DNA from: Salinicoccus sp. UBA3372
GTDB lineage: Bacteria > Bacillota > Bacilli > Staphylococcales > Salinicoccaceae
DNA length: 6,590 bases
Assembly: GCA_002360325.1 (NCBI GenBank)
Contig: DEQG01000049.1
Location: 1 to 6,590 of the forward strand
Direction of reading: 5' to 3'
Shown here one piece after another: positions 1 to 5,366 of this stretch (the stretch's first letter is position 1; every line of letters starts with the position of its first letter). The notes under the pieces were generated by a model. The model was not told the DNA's origin. It made no database searches and worked only from the letters and a program-made list of their open reading frames with translations. A program made the position numbers and the translations under genes.

Positions 1-120
1 CTTCTTCTTATATAAATCCATTTCGCGCCATTCTTCCTGCATTTTAGGCTCTTTGTTGATCAGGCCGCCACGCATTTTAAATTTTGTTTTCGGCATTAAT
101 AACGTCTCTTTATAATCCAT
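1..120 (-). CDS. ileS: Isoleucyl-tRNA synthetase, N-terminal fragment (continues past the window)
   Basis: Only the first 40 codons are present; the frame is still open at base 1. The translation begins [19 protein letters not shown] and continues with [18 protein letters not shown], which matches the N-terminal extension of Bacillales class I isoleucyl-tRNA synthetases ahead of the catalytic HIGH motif (not reached here). The enzyme charges tRNA-Ile with isoleucine in the cytoplasm. The ATG at 118-120 is supported by a GGGAGAG ribosome binding site (127-133) six bases upstream. The gene sits directly behind a T-box leader whose specifier reads AUC (Ile), which independently confirms the identity. 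It follows divIVA, as in other staphylococci. Identity is very secure; whether the enzyme is of the mupirocin-sensitive or resistant type cannot be judged from this fragment. Confidence 0.95.
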   Translation of the reverse strand, partial: MDYKETLLMPKTKFKMRGGLINKEPKMQEEWREMDLYKKK

Positions 121-157
121 ACTCTACTCTCCCGTTTCAATCAATTATTTTTAAAAT

Positions 158-228
158 AAAAAAACTCTAACTGAATCAATAGGGGCGAAAAATTCCGCGG
201 TACCACCCTTATTGACTCCCAGTCAGAG
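158..228 (-). terminator. T-box regulated intrinsic terminator before ileS
   Basis: On the minus strand CTCTGACTGGGAGTCAATA and the bases after it (228 downward, into the T-box) can pair with CCCCTATTGATTCAGTTAGAG (185-165). This forms a long stem followed by seven U residues (164-158). The 5' arm includes the start of the T-box sequence, so this hairpin and the antiterminator are mutually exclusive. That is the usual T-box attenuation design. Confidence 0.9.
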
Positions 229-347
229 CCATCTCTTCTTAATAGTATTCATCATCAATCATTAGTGATATCAAAATGCTGTGATTCCGGAACTCTCACC
301 AACTTCCGGTCGCTTTAAAATATCTCACATTTTGCATGTCTAACAAT
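158..347 (-). ncRNA. tRNA-Ile-sensing T-box riboswitch leader of ileS
   Basis: The minus strand carries the hallmark T-box sequence AAGGGTGGTACCGCGG at 210-195. The base after GGUGG (202) is U, which suits the A discriminator of tRNA-Ile. Stem I can be drawn by hand. Bases 347-340 pair with 265-258, and 334-329 pair with 277-272. GUGA 328-325 pairs with UCAC 284-281 across an AGC bulge. A distal hairpin CCGGAA/TTCCGG spans 309-287 and holds the conserved GGUGAGAG-type loop. The internal loop left between the two lower helices displays AUC (269-267) followed by A, an isoleucine specifier. A terminator follows at 228-158. Uncharged tRNA-Ile should bind codon and UGGN bulge, stabilise the antiterminator and turn ileS on. 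The outer boundaries are approximate; the 5' end is set from the promoter. Confidence 0.95.
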
Positions 348-353
348 ATATAT

Positions 354-382
354 ATTATGCTAAAATAATGACGTTTCGTCAA
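354..382 (-). promoter_or_regulatory. Sigma-A-type promoter of the ileS T-box transcript
   Basis: Reading the minus strand, a -35 box TTGACG (382-377) is followed after exactly 17 bases by a -10 box CATAAT (359-354). Each box differs from consensus by one base. A start site near 347 would begin the transcript at the base of T-box Stem I, which fits well. The -35 box begins only 3 nt after the divIVA stop codon, so ileS has its own promoter immediately behind the division genes. Confidence 0.8.
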
Positions 383-385
383 TAT
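365..385 (-). repeat. Inverted repeat between divIVA and ileS overlapping the ileS -35 box
   Basis: The minus strand reads ATATTGACG-AAA-CGTCATTAT. This is a nine-position inverted repeat with one T/T mismatch around a three-base loop, and it starts directly after the divIVA stop codon. A short T stretch (TTT) follows. It could be a weak divIVA terminator, an operator over the -35 box, or chance in an AT-rich spacer. The core of five perfect pairs (TGACG/CGTCA) is modest, so function is uncertain. Confidence 0.4.
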
Positions 386-904
386 TTAGTCTTCATTATT
401 TCCATACTCGTTTTCAATGTCACGGACTTTGTCCTCATTGTCCATGTCATAATCGAGCAGATAGTCCCAGTCATCCGACTGCAGAAGATCAAGCTGCGCC
501 TGTACAAGCATTTTGAAACGGGCCCTGAAAACTTTCGACTGGCGTTTCATATCTTCACTCCGGCTGCCGATATGACGCGCCTGGTTCAATGCTCTATCAA
601 TGATGATATCACGTTCCGCTTCGGCACTTCTGATGATTTCATTCGCACGTTCCTGTGCAGCCTTCTTAGTATCATCGCCTGCTCTCTGTGCAGTCAGTAT
701 CGCTTCATTGATGCTCGTTTCGACGGTTCTGAAACTGTTCAGGTTTTCATCACGCTCATTCAGCATCTCTTCAAGCTGCGCGATTTTTCTGTCACGTTCT
801 TCGATTTCCTCTTCAATCTTTCTCAGGTGGTTCCTCACTTCTTTTTCATCAAGACCGCGGTAGACCGTTGCGAACTTTTTATCTGTCCTTTCACTCGCTT
901 CCAT
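386..904 (-). CDS. divIVA: DivIVA cell-division/polar scaffold protein
   Basis: A 172-residue coiled-coil protein of the DivIVA family, which binds negatively curved membrane at septa and poles and recruits partner proteins. The N-terminal lipid-binding module is seen as KFATVYRGLDEKEV (residues 10-23). A long heptad-rich coiled coil follows, and then the conserved C-terminal block RQSKVFRARFKMLVQAQLDLL with DDWDYLLDYD. I place the start at ATG 902-904 because a good AGAGGTG ribosome binding site (911-917) lies six bases upstream. A frame-extending GTG at 911-913 lies inside that site and is unlikely to be used. At the position of the membrane-inserting Phe17 of Bacillus subtilis DivIVA there is Tyr15, followed by the conserved basic Arg16. 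It is the last gene of the division block, 24 nt after ylmH. Confidence 0.95.
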   Translation of the reverse strand: MEASERTDKKFATVYRGLDEKEVRNHLRKIEEEIEERDRKIAQLEEMLNERDENLNSFRTVETSINEAILTAQRAGDDTKKAAQERANEIIRSAEAERDIIIDRALNQARHIGSRSEDMKRQSKVFRARFKMLVQAQLDLLQSDDWDYLLDYDMDNEDKVRDIENEYGNNED

Positions 905-910
905 ATTTTT

Positions 911-917
911 CACCTCT
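911..917 (-). promoter_or_regulatory. Ribosome binding site that fixes the divIVA start
   Basis: The minus strand reads AGAGGTG, then AAAAAT, then ATG. The six-base spacing is ideal for the ATG at 904-902. The in-frame GTG at 913-911 is part of this Shine-Dalgarno sequence, so it should not be taken as the start. Confidence 0.75.
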
Positions 918-928
918 TATTCGACTTT

Positions 929-1708
929 CTATTTACTTTTATAAACTTTCGCTTTGACTCTGTATTTCCCTTTTTTCGTTTCATGTAACATCTCATCAAT
1001 TTTATACCGCCCGAAATGGCGGACCGATACGACATCATCTTCCTCGAGAATGAAAGCCGGGTTCACAACAACCGTGTGATTCACCTTCACTTTGCCCTTC
1101 TCGATTCTGTTTTTCGATTTTGTCCTGCCCTCTTTTAAAAGCTCGCCCGTCACGGTGTCCAGTCTGAAACTTGAAATCAGTATCATCTGCGGGACACCGT
1201 CATCGACATTATCCATAAACTCGGCATGCGGCACTTCATTCAATATGACCGGGGCATTTTTTATCGTCGTAAGCTCCGTTTCAAAAATATGAAAATATGG
1301 CCTCGCGATTGCAAACTGTATCGTTTCACCGATGACGATATCACCGATCAGATTTCTGTCCAGACCGACACTCATGATTGCACCCAGTATATTCCTGTGA
1401 TCCAGATTGACAAATTTCTCCGGATAGTCCAGTTCAAGGACCATCACTTCGAAATCATCTTTTGAAACTTCCAGCATTTCCGGTATGAGCATTGCGCGCA
1501 TGCGCTCACGGGATTCCCCGCCGCCGTAGAATTCTATTTTCAGATCTGGATAATATCCGGACAGGCTCTGCACGATGCTCTGCTCCCTCGGATCCAGAAA
1601 ATCGAGGAGCACAGGATAAAAGTCCCTTTCCGCAATTTCAAATCGGCTGTTCAGTTTGATGATCGTCTCTTTTTCTTCAGGTCTGAAGTGTTGAAAAATT
1701 TCCTTCAC
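929..1708 (-). CDS. ylmH: S4-domain RNA-binding protein YlmH
   Basis: A 259-residue protein with the YlmH layout. The N-terminal half (about 1-80) includes LDPREQSIVQSL and a YYPDLKIEFYGGGESRERMR stretch. A middle alpha/beta domain (about 80-165) has LGAIMSVGLDRNLIGDI. A C-terminal S4 RNA-binding domain (about 181-243) contains FRLDTVTGELL, RTKSKNRIEKGKVKVNH and VSVRHFGRYKI. A lysine-rich tail (245-259) could add RNA contacts. S4 proteins of this type bind ribosomal RNA or tRNA; B. subtilis YlmH has been linked to ribosome-associated quality control, and related genes near ftsZ affect division indirectly. The start is GTG (1706-1708), with AAGGAG at 1717-1722 eight bases upstream. An intercistronic hairpin separates it from ylmG. 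Confidence 0.92.
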   Translation of the reverse strand: MKEIFQHFRPEEKETIIKLNSRFEIAERDFYPVLLDFLDPREQSIVQSLSGYYPDLKIEFYGGGESRERMRAMLIPEMLEVSKDDFEVMVLELDYPEKFVNLDHRNILGAIMSVGLDRNLIGDIVIGETIQFAIARPYFHIFETELTTIKNAPVILNEVPHAEFMDNVDDGVPQMILISSFRLDTVTGELLKEGRTKSKNRIEKGKVKVNHTVVVNPAFILEEDDVVSVRHFGRYKIDEMLHETKKGKYRVKAKVYKSK

Positions 1709-1732
1709 GGTTAATGCTCCTTAATTTGAAAA

Positions 1733-1760
1733 TCACGGCGATAAATGAATATCACCGTGA
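1733..1760 (-). other. Intercistronic hairpin between ylmG and ylmH (processing site or weak terminator)
   Basis: In the minus-strand transcript TCACGGTGATA pairs with TATCGCCGTGA across a six-base loop (TTCATT), giving eleven pairs in a row. One of them is a G-U wobble that would be a C-A mismatch if the plus strand were transcribed, so the structure suits minus-strand RNA. Four U residues and a C follow, too short a tract for a confident terminator. It lies seven bases after the ylmG stop and ends ten bases before the ylmH ribosome binding site. It may set the ylmH-divIVA level by partial termination or RNA stability. Confidence 0.65.
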
Positions 1761-1767
1761 CCTTCCA

Positions 1768-2079
1768 TTAAAATTGTATTATGAATGTGGCGATTGCATT
1801 GAACACTGCCACCAGGCCACTTTGGAACAGCCATAAAACGATAAATAATATGATCGGGGACAAGTCCAGCATGCCTCCAAGAGGCGGGATGAGCTTTCTG
1901 AACGGTTCCATAATCGGCTCAAAAATCTTTCCCAGAAACTCGCCGAATTTTGACTCTCTGAGAGCCGGCAGCCATGAGCTTAAGATGTATATGATGAGTC
2001 CCCATCTTAACAATTGTAATGCTATGAACGATATGTCCGCTATTATTGCTACTATATTGAGCAGTAGTGATTTATCCAA
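1768..2079 (-). CDS. ylmG: YggT-family membrane protein YlmG
   Basis: A 103-residue protein with two hydrophobic segments (about 14-36 and 72-96). They flank the YggT family signature EPIMEPFRKLIPP followed by GGMLDLSPIILFI. The family is a small integral membrane protein found beside sepF in Firmicutes and Actinobacteria and related to chloroplast YlmG proteins. Its biochemical role is not established, although genetic links to division and nucleoid/plastid morphology exist. The start is taken as TTG (2077-2079) because TAAGGAG (2087-2093) lies seven bases upstream and no other start codon gives the first membrane segment. The sepF stop codon TAA forms part of that ribosome binding site, so translation is probably coupled to sepF. 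Confidence 0.92.
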   Translation of the reverse strand: MDKSLLLNIVAIIADISFIALQLLRWGLIIYILSSWLPALRESKFGEFLGKIFEPIMEPFRKLIPPLGGMLDLSPIILFIVLWLFQSGLVAVFNAIATFIIQF

Positions 2080-2090
2080 AACAATTCTCC

Positions 2091-2726
2091 TTACATTTCT
2101 TCTGAGTTTTCTTTATCTGAAGAGATTTCACCTTCAACCACAACACTTTTCGGTGTACAAAGGAAAATGTCATTCCCGACCTTTTGGATATCTCCATCCA
2201 ACGCATAGACAGTACCGCTTAAAAAGTCTACAATCCTCTTTTTAGGACTTGAATCTACTTTAGATAAATTGACCAGGGTTGCACGTTCGTTTTTCAGTTC
2301 ATCCGCAATATCCTGTGTTTCAGAAAAGACTCTCGGTTCAAATAAATGAACTTTCGCATTCATGTTATCAGCATTCATCAAAGTGGTCTCCTTATAACTG
2401 TGTGGTGAATTTTTTTGTCGTCCTGTCGTATTGTCATGTGCAGGTTTTTGCCGCCCTTTTTTAAAGAAAGACCGTTGTGATCTGTGTTTATCCCGGGATG
2501 CTGAAGCATTATCACGCGACTTCTTGTTTTCAGATGAACTTTTTTCATTTCTGGATAAATCAAGCTGTGTCACATTGCTCTTGCTGTGATTCATTTCAGG
2601 ACCCGCTTTTTTCTTCGGCCTGTTTATCGGCTTGTTTTCTTTTTGTCCGGTTTCATCAGAAACTTCCTCTTCGACTTCGACAACAAAAAAATCTTTAAAA
2701 AAGTTTTTCATAGCGATAAAAATCAC
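2091..2726 (-). CDS. sepF: SepF, cytoplasmic FtsZ-ring membrane anchor
   Basis: A 211-residue protein with the three-part SepF plan. The N-terminal amphipathic helix is [16 protein letters not shown] (about 1-21). A long polar, charged, low-complexity linker follows (about 22-120, rich in K, S, N, R). The folded SepF core is about 125-198, with [45 protein letters not shown] and DIFLCTP. SepF binds the FtsZ C-terminal tail and the membrane and bundles FtsZ filaments. The linker makes it longer than typical homologues of about 150-190 residues. The start chosen is GTG 2724-2726, which overlaps the ylmE stop (GTGA); the resulting N-terminus lines up with the S. aureus protein as I recall it. 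ATG 2709-2711, starting at MKNFF, is the alternative; AGGTGA lies eleven bases before it. Family identity is certain, the start only moderately so. Confidence 0.93.
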   Translation of the reverse strand: MIFIAMKNFFKDFFVVEVEEEVSDETGQKENKPINRPKKKAGPEMNHSKSNVTQLDLSRNEKSSSENKKSRDNASASRDKHRSQRSFFKKGRQKPAHDNTTGRQKNSPHSYKETTLMNADNMNAKVHLFEPRVFSETQDIADELKNERATLVNLSKVDSSPKKRIVDFLSGTVYALDGDIQKVGNDIFLCTPKSVVVEGEISSDKENSEEM

Positions 2727-3355
2727 CTGCTTCCCATAATTTTCGAACCTATACGGATATATGTAGCACCGTGGTCAAGAGCGATTTCATAATCATTGCT
2801 CATGCCCATGCTCAGTTCGGCAACCTCCGGATAAGTCTTCTGTAATTCATCTCTCAATTCTTTCAGACGGCCGAATGTATTGTTCAGCACCTCGCTGTCT
2901 TCAGTCAGCGGCGCCATCGTCATCAGACCGATGATTTTAACTTTACCGTATGATGATAGTTTCTCCATGAACGGCTGCACTTCCTCGGCAGACAGTCCAT
3001 GTTTTGTTGATTCTTCAGATACATTTACCTGTACAAAACATTTTACCTCATGTTCAGCATATTGTTCAATTTTTTTGGCAACACTTTCTCTGTCGAGTGA
3101 GTGGAGATGAGTCATCGAACCTGCAATGTCCTTAACTTTCCTTGACTGCAGTGTTCCGATGAAATGTACATTTGCATCTTCCGGCAAAGCTTCTCTTTTT
3201 TCCAAAAATCCTTCAATACGATTTTCGCCAAAGTCTCTGACACCGGCTTCATATGCTTCCAGCGTTTCCTCAACAGTGTGATATTTAGTCACGACTATAA
3301 TATCCACATCATCTGGCAACTCTTCTTTTATCGCATTAAAATTTTCTTTAATCAT
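2723..3355 (-). CDS. ylmE: YggS/PLPBP-family pyridoxal phosphate homeostasis protein
   Basis: A 210-residue single-domain TIM-barrel protein that binds pyridoxal 5'-phosphate without known catalytic activity and helps keep cellular B6 vitamers and amino acids balanced. The PLP lysine is Lys24 in IIVVTKYH. Other family marks are [27 protein letters not shown], a [12 protein letters not shown] stretch, IIGLMTMAP, and the phosphate-binding end [17 protein letters not shown] with IRIGSKIMG. The N-terminal helix before the first strand is about ten residues shorter than in many homologues, but the ATG (3353-3355) has GGGAGAG correctly placed upstream. The gene starts inside the last codons of pgeF (8-nt overlap) and its stop overlaps the sepF GTG, so the three are probably translated in coupled fashion. 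Confidence 0.95.
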   Translation of the reverse strand: MIKENFNAIKEELPDDVDIIVVTKYHTVEETLEAYEAGVRDFGENRIEGFLEKREALPEDANVHFIGTLQSRKVKDIAGSMTHLHSLDRESVAKKIEQYAEHEVKCFVQVNVSEESTKHGLSAEEVQPFMEKLSSYGKVKIIGLMTMAPLTEDSEVLNNTFGRLKELRDELQKTYPEVAELSMGMSNDYEIALDHGATYIRIGSKIMGSR

Positions 3356-4133
3356 TTGATACTCTCCCTATAAATGCTAATGCACGGCCTGTCTTCCCTT
3401 TCTCGAGACGGTAGGAGAAAAACCGGCCGGTATCTTCCGTACCAAGCGGTGTCACATGAATATCGTCCGCATCCACACCGAAATCAAGCGCCTGGTTTTT
3501 ATTTACCGTCTTAAGGTCCAGGTGATAACCGCTGTCCGTTTCAACGACCGCATCTTTCAAGTACCGGTCCCCTAAAGCATCGATCACCTTGTCATCCACT
3601 TCGTAATGGGATGCGTTGATGCTGATGCCGATAAGAACAGTGAGATCTTTTGCTTCACCGTCATATTCATTCAGCGTCCGCTTTAATATTTCTTTTGATG
3701 TGCCCTTCCACCCTGCATGGACAAGGGCTGTGAAACTGTTGATCCTGCTGTAGATGTAAACCGGCACACAGTCGGCATAGTTCATCGTCAGCAGCACATT
3801 TTCATCATAAGTATATATCGCATCGATATCATTCAATCCGCCTGTAAGTTCACGCACATTTGTGCCGCAGTCGTCTGAAGTGACTTCCTTTACCCTGCCT
3901 CCGTGTGTCTGGATCGGAAGCACCCAGTCACCGGGGCGGATGTCAATTTCACTTGCCAGCATGTCCTGATGCCTGTTCACATTATCCGTATCATCACCGA
4001 TATATAAAGCCATATTGAAACTGTCTTCCGGATAATCACTTAAACCGTCCGTCCTTTTCGTGTAACCAAAGAGGCAATCGCCGTCTTTGTTACCATAAAA
4101 GTGATGATGCGGCTGAAAAGAAAACTGACTCAT
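3348..4133 (-). CDS. pgeF: PgeF/YlmD-family peptidoglycan editing factor (DUF152, polyphenol oxidase fold)
   Basis: A 261-residue protein of the YfiH/YlmD/PgeF family. E. coli PgeF hydrolyses UDP-MurNAc-L-Ser so that serine does not replace L-Ala in peptidoglycan; older annotations call the family laccase or polyphenol oxidase. The metal-binding triad is visible: His77 in QTHGGRV, Cys122 in NYADCVP and His139 in HAGWKG. The C-terminal FFSYRLEKGKTGRALAF motif is also present. Two usual cysteine features are absent: the CCYEV-type site reads SHYEV, and the LCT site before FFSYR reads LGT. The ATG (4131-4133) has a purine-rich GAGGTGAGG ribosome binding site just upstream. It begins 17 nt after a strong terminator hairpin, so its expression depends on read-through. 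Activity on the E. coli substrate is inferred from family only. Confidence 0.92.
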   Translation of the reverse strand: MSQFSFQPHHHFYGNKDGDCLFGYTKRTDGLSDYPEDSFNMALYIGDDTDNVNRHQDMLASEIDIRPGDWVLPIQTHGGRVKEVTSDDCGTNVRELTGGLNDIDAIYTYDENVLLTMNYADCVPVYIYSRINSFTALVHAGWKGTSKEILKRTLNEYDGEAKDLTVLIGISINASHYEVDDKVIDALGDRYLKDAVVETDSGYHLDLKTVNKNQALDFGVDADDIHVTPLGTEDTGRFFSYRLEKGKTGRALAFIGRVSND

Positions 4134-4143
4134 ATCCTCACCT

Positions 4144-4180
4144 CAAAAACAAAGTCAGAAAGGCGCGCCTTTCTGACTTT
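4144..4180 (-). terminator. Strong intrinsic terminator after ftsZ (perfect 30-bp palindrome)
   Basis: Bases 4151-4180 form an exact palindrome: AAAGTCAGAAAGG, CGCG, CCTTTCTGACTTT. In minus-strand RNA this is a 13-bp stem with a four-base loop, whose 3' arm ends in UUU, followed by G and five U residues (4149-4145). It lies 14 bases after the ftsZ stop, and its U tract runs directly into the pgeF ribosome binding site. Confidence 0.9.
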
Positions 4181-4194
4181 GATCAAAATAATTA

Positions 4195-5340
4195 TTAGCG
4201 TCTGCGACGATTACGATTTCTTAAGAAAGTCGGCACTTCATAATCATCGTCCTGTGGGCTGCTTACGCCGGGATCTTCTTCTCTTTGGAAGCTGCGTGTT
4301 CTTTTCGGCTCCTCTTCGCCGCCTGAAAAACCGAATGATTCTCTCTTCTCTTCAGCTGCAGGTCTTTCCGGCGTACGGTTCACACCTTTTTCATTGAAGC
4401 CTGTAGCTATGACGGTAACGATGAGCTCATCTTCAAGCTCAGGGTTGATGACAGTACCGAAAATCATGTTTACATCTTCATCTGCCGCATCCTGTACGAT
4501 GTCTGCCGCTTCCTGTGCCTCGAACAGTGATAATGATTCCCCGCCTGTAATGTTCATCAGCACACCTTGCGCGCCGACGATTGAAGTTTCAAGCAACGGG
4601 CTGGAAATAGACTTTTTAGCCGCTTCGACTGCACGGTTTTCACCAGCTGAAATACCGATGCCCATAAGCGCTGATCCCTGGTTCTGCATGATGGTCTTAA
4701 CATCTGCAAAGTCAAGGTTCACTTCACCGCTTACAGCAATCAGGTCTGAAATACCCTGAACACCTTGACGGAGTACATTGTCCGCTTCTTTGAACGCTTC
4801 CATCATAGGTGTTGATTTATCAACAATATCCAATAAACGATCATTAGGAATTACAATCAGTGTATCTACTGCCGCTTTCATCGCGTCCACGCCGGCTGCC
4901 GCCTGTGTCTGGCGCTTTCTGCCTTCGAATGAGAATGGTCTTGTAGTGACACCTACTGTAAGGATGCCCATTTCTTTTGCGATTTTAGCAACGATCGGAG
5001 CAGCACCTGTACCGGTTCCGCCGCCCATACCTGCTGTAACGAACACCATGTCCGCGCCCTGCAGTGCATCTTCGATCTGTTCACGGGATTCCTCAGCCGC
5101 TTTTTTACCAATATCAGGGTTTGCACCTGCGCCGAGTCCTCTCGTCAATTTTTCTCCAATTTGGATTTTGGATTCTGCTTTTGACAGATTTAAAGCTTGT
5201 CCATCTGTATTAATTGCTATAAATTCAACATTTTGCATGCCGTCATCGATCATGCGGTTGACTGCATTGTTACCGCCGCCACCTACACCAACAACTTTCA
5301 AAGTTGCCAAATGGTTAAAACCTTGCTCAAATTCCAACAT
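4195..5340 (-). CDS. ftsZ: Cell division protein FtsZ
   Basis: A 381-residue tubulin-like GTPase that polymerises into the cytokinetic ring. Seen in order: a nucleotide-binding start [16 protein letters not shown] (15-30), the tubulin signature GGGTGTGAA (106-114), and PFSFEGRKR (135-143). The synergy (T7) loop [11 protein letters not shown] (208-218) carries the Asp pair that completes the GTPase site of the next subunit. The beta C-terminal domain ends near 317, followed by a charged linker (about 318-363). The conserved C-terminal peptide [13 protein letters not shown] (364-376), which binds FtsA and SepF, precedes a basic tail NRRRR. The length is normal for Bacillales. The ATG (5338-5340) has GGGAGG nine bases upstream and lies 26 nt after ftsA. 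The gene ends with tandem TAA TAA stops and then a strong terminator. Confidence 0.98.
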   Translation of the reverse strand: MLEFEQGFNHLATLKVVGVGGGGNNAVNRMIDDGMQNVEFIAINTDGQALNLSKAESKIQIGEKLTRGLGAGANPDIGKKAAEESREQIEDALQGADMVFVTAGMGGGTGTGAAPIVAKIAKEMGILTVGVTTRPFSFEGRKRQTQAAAGVDAMKAAVDTLIVIPNDRLLDIVDKSTPMMEAFKEADNVLRQGVQGISDLIAVSGEVNLDFADVKTIMQNQGSALMGIGISAGENRAVEAAKKSISSPLLETSIVGAQGVLMNITGGESLSLFEAQEAADIVQDAADEDVNMIFGTVINPELEDELIVTVIATGFNEKGVNRTPERPAAEEKRESFGFSGGEEEPKRTRSFQREEDPGVSSPQDDDYEVPTFLRNRNRRRR

Positions 5341-5366
5341 CTTGTTTTTCCTCCCAATGATTCATC

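Noticed and set aside
368..988. Plus-strand open frame of 206 codons opposite divIVA and the end of ylmH
   Set aside because: It lies entirely antisense to well-recognised genes, shows no family resemblance and has a composition expected from the reverse of a coiled-coil gene.
1781..2245. Plus-strand open frame of 154 codons opposite ylmG and sepF
   Set aside because: Antisense to two clear genes and without recognisable protein features.
4162..4169. GGCGCGCC palindrome, which might look like a restriction or protein-binding site
   Set aside because: It is the loop and top of the stem of the longer ftsZ terminator palindrome, which explains it fully.
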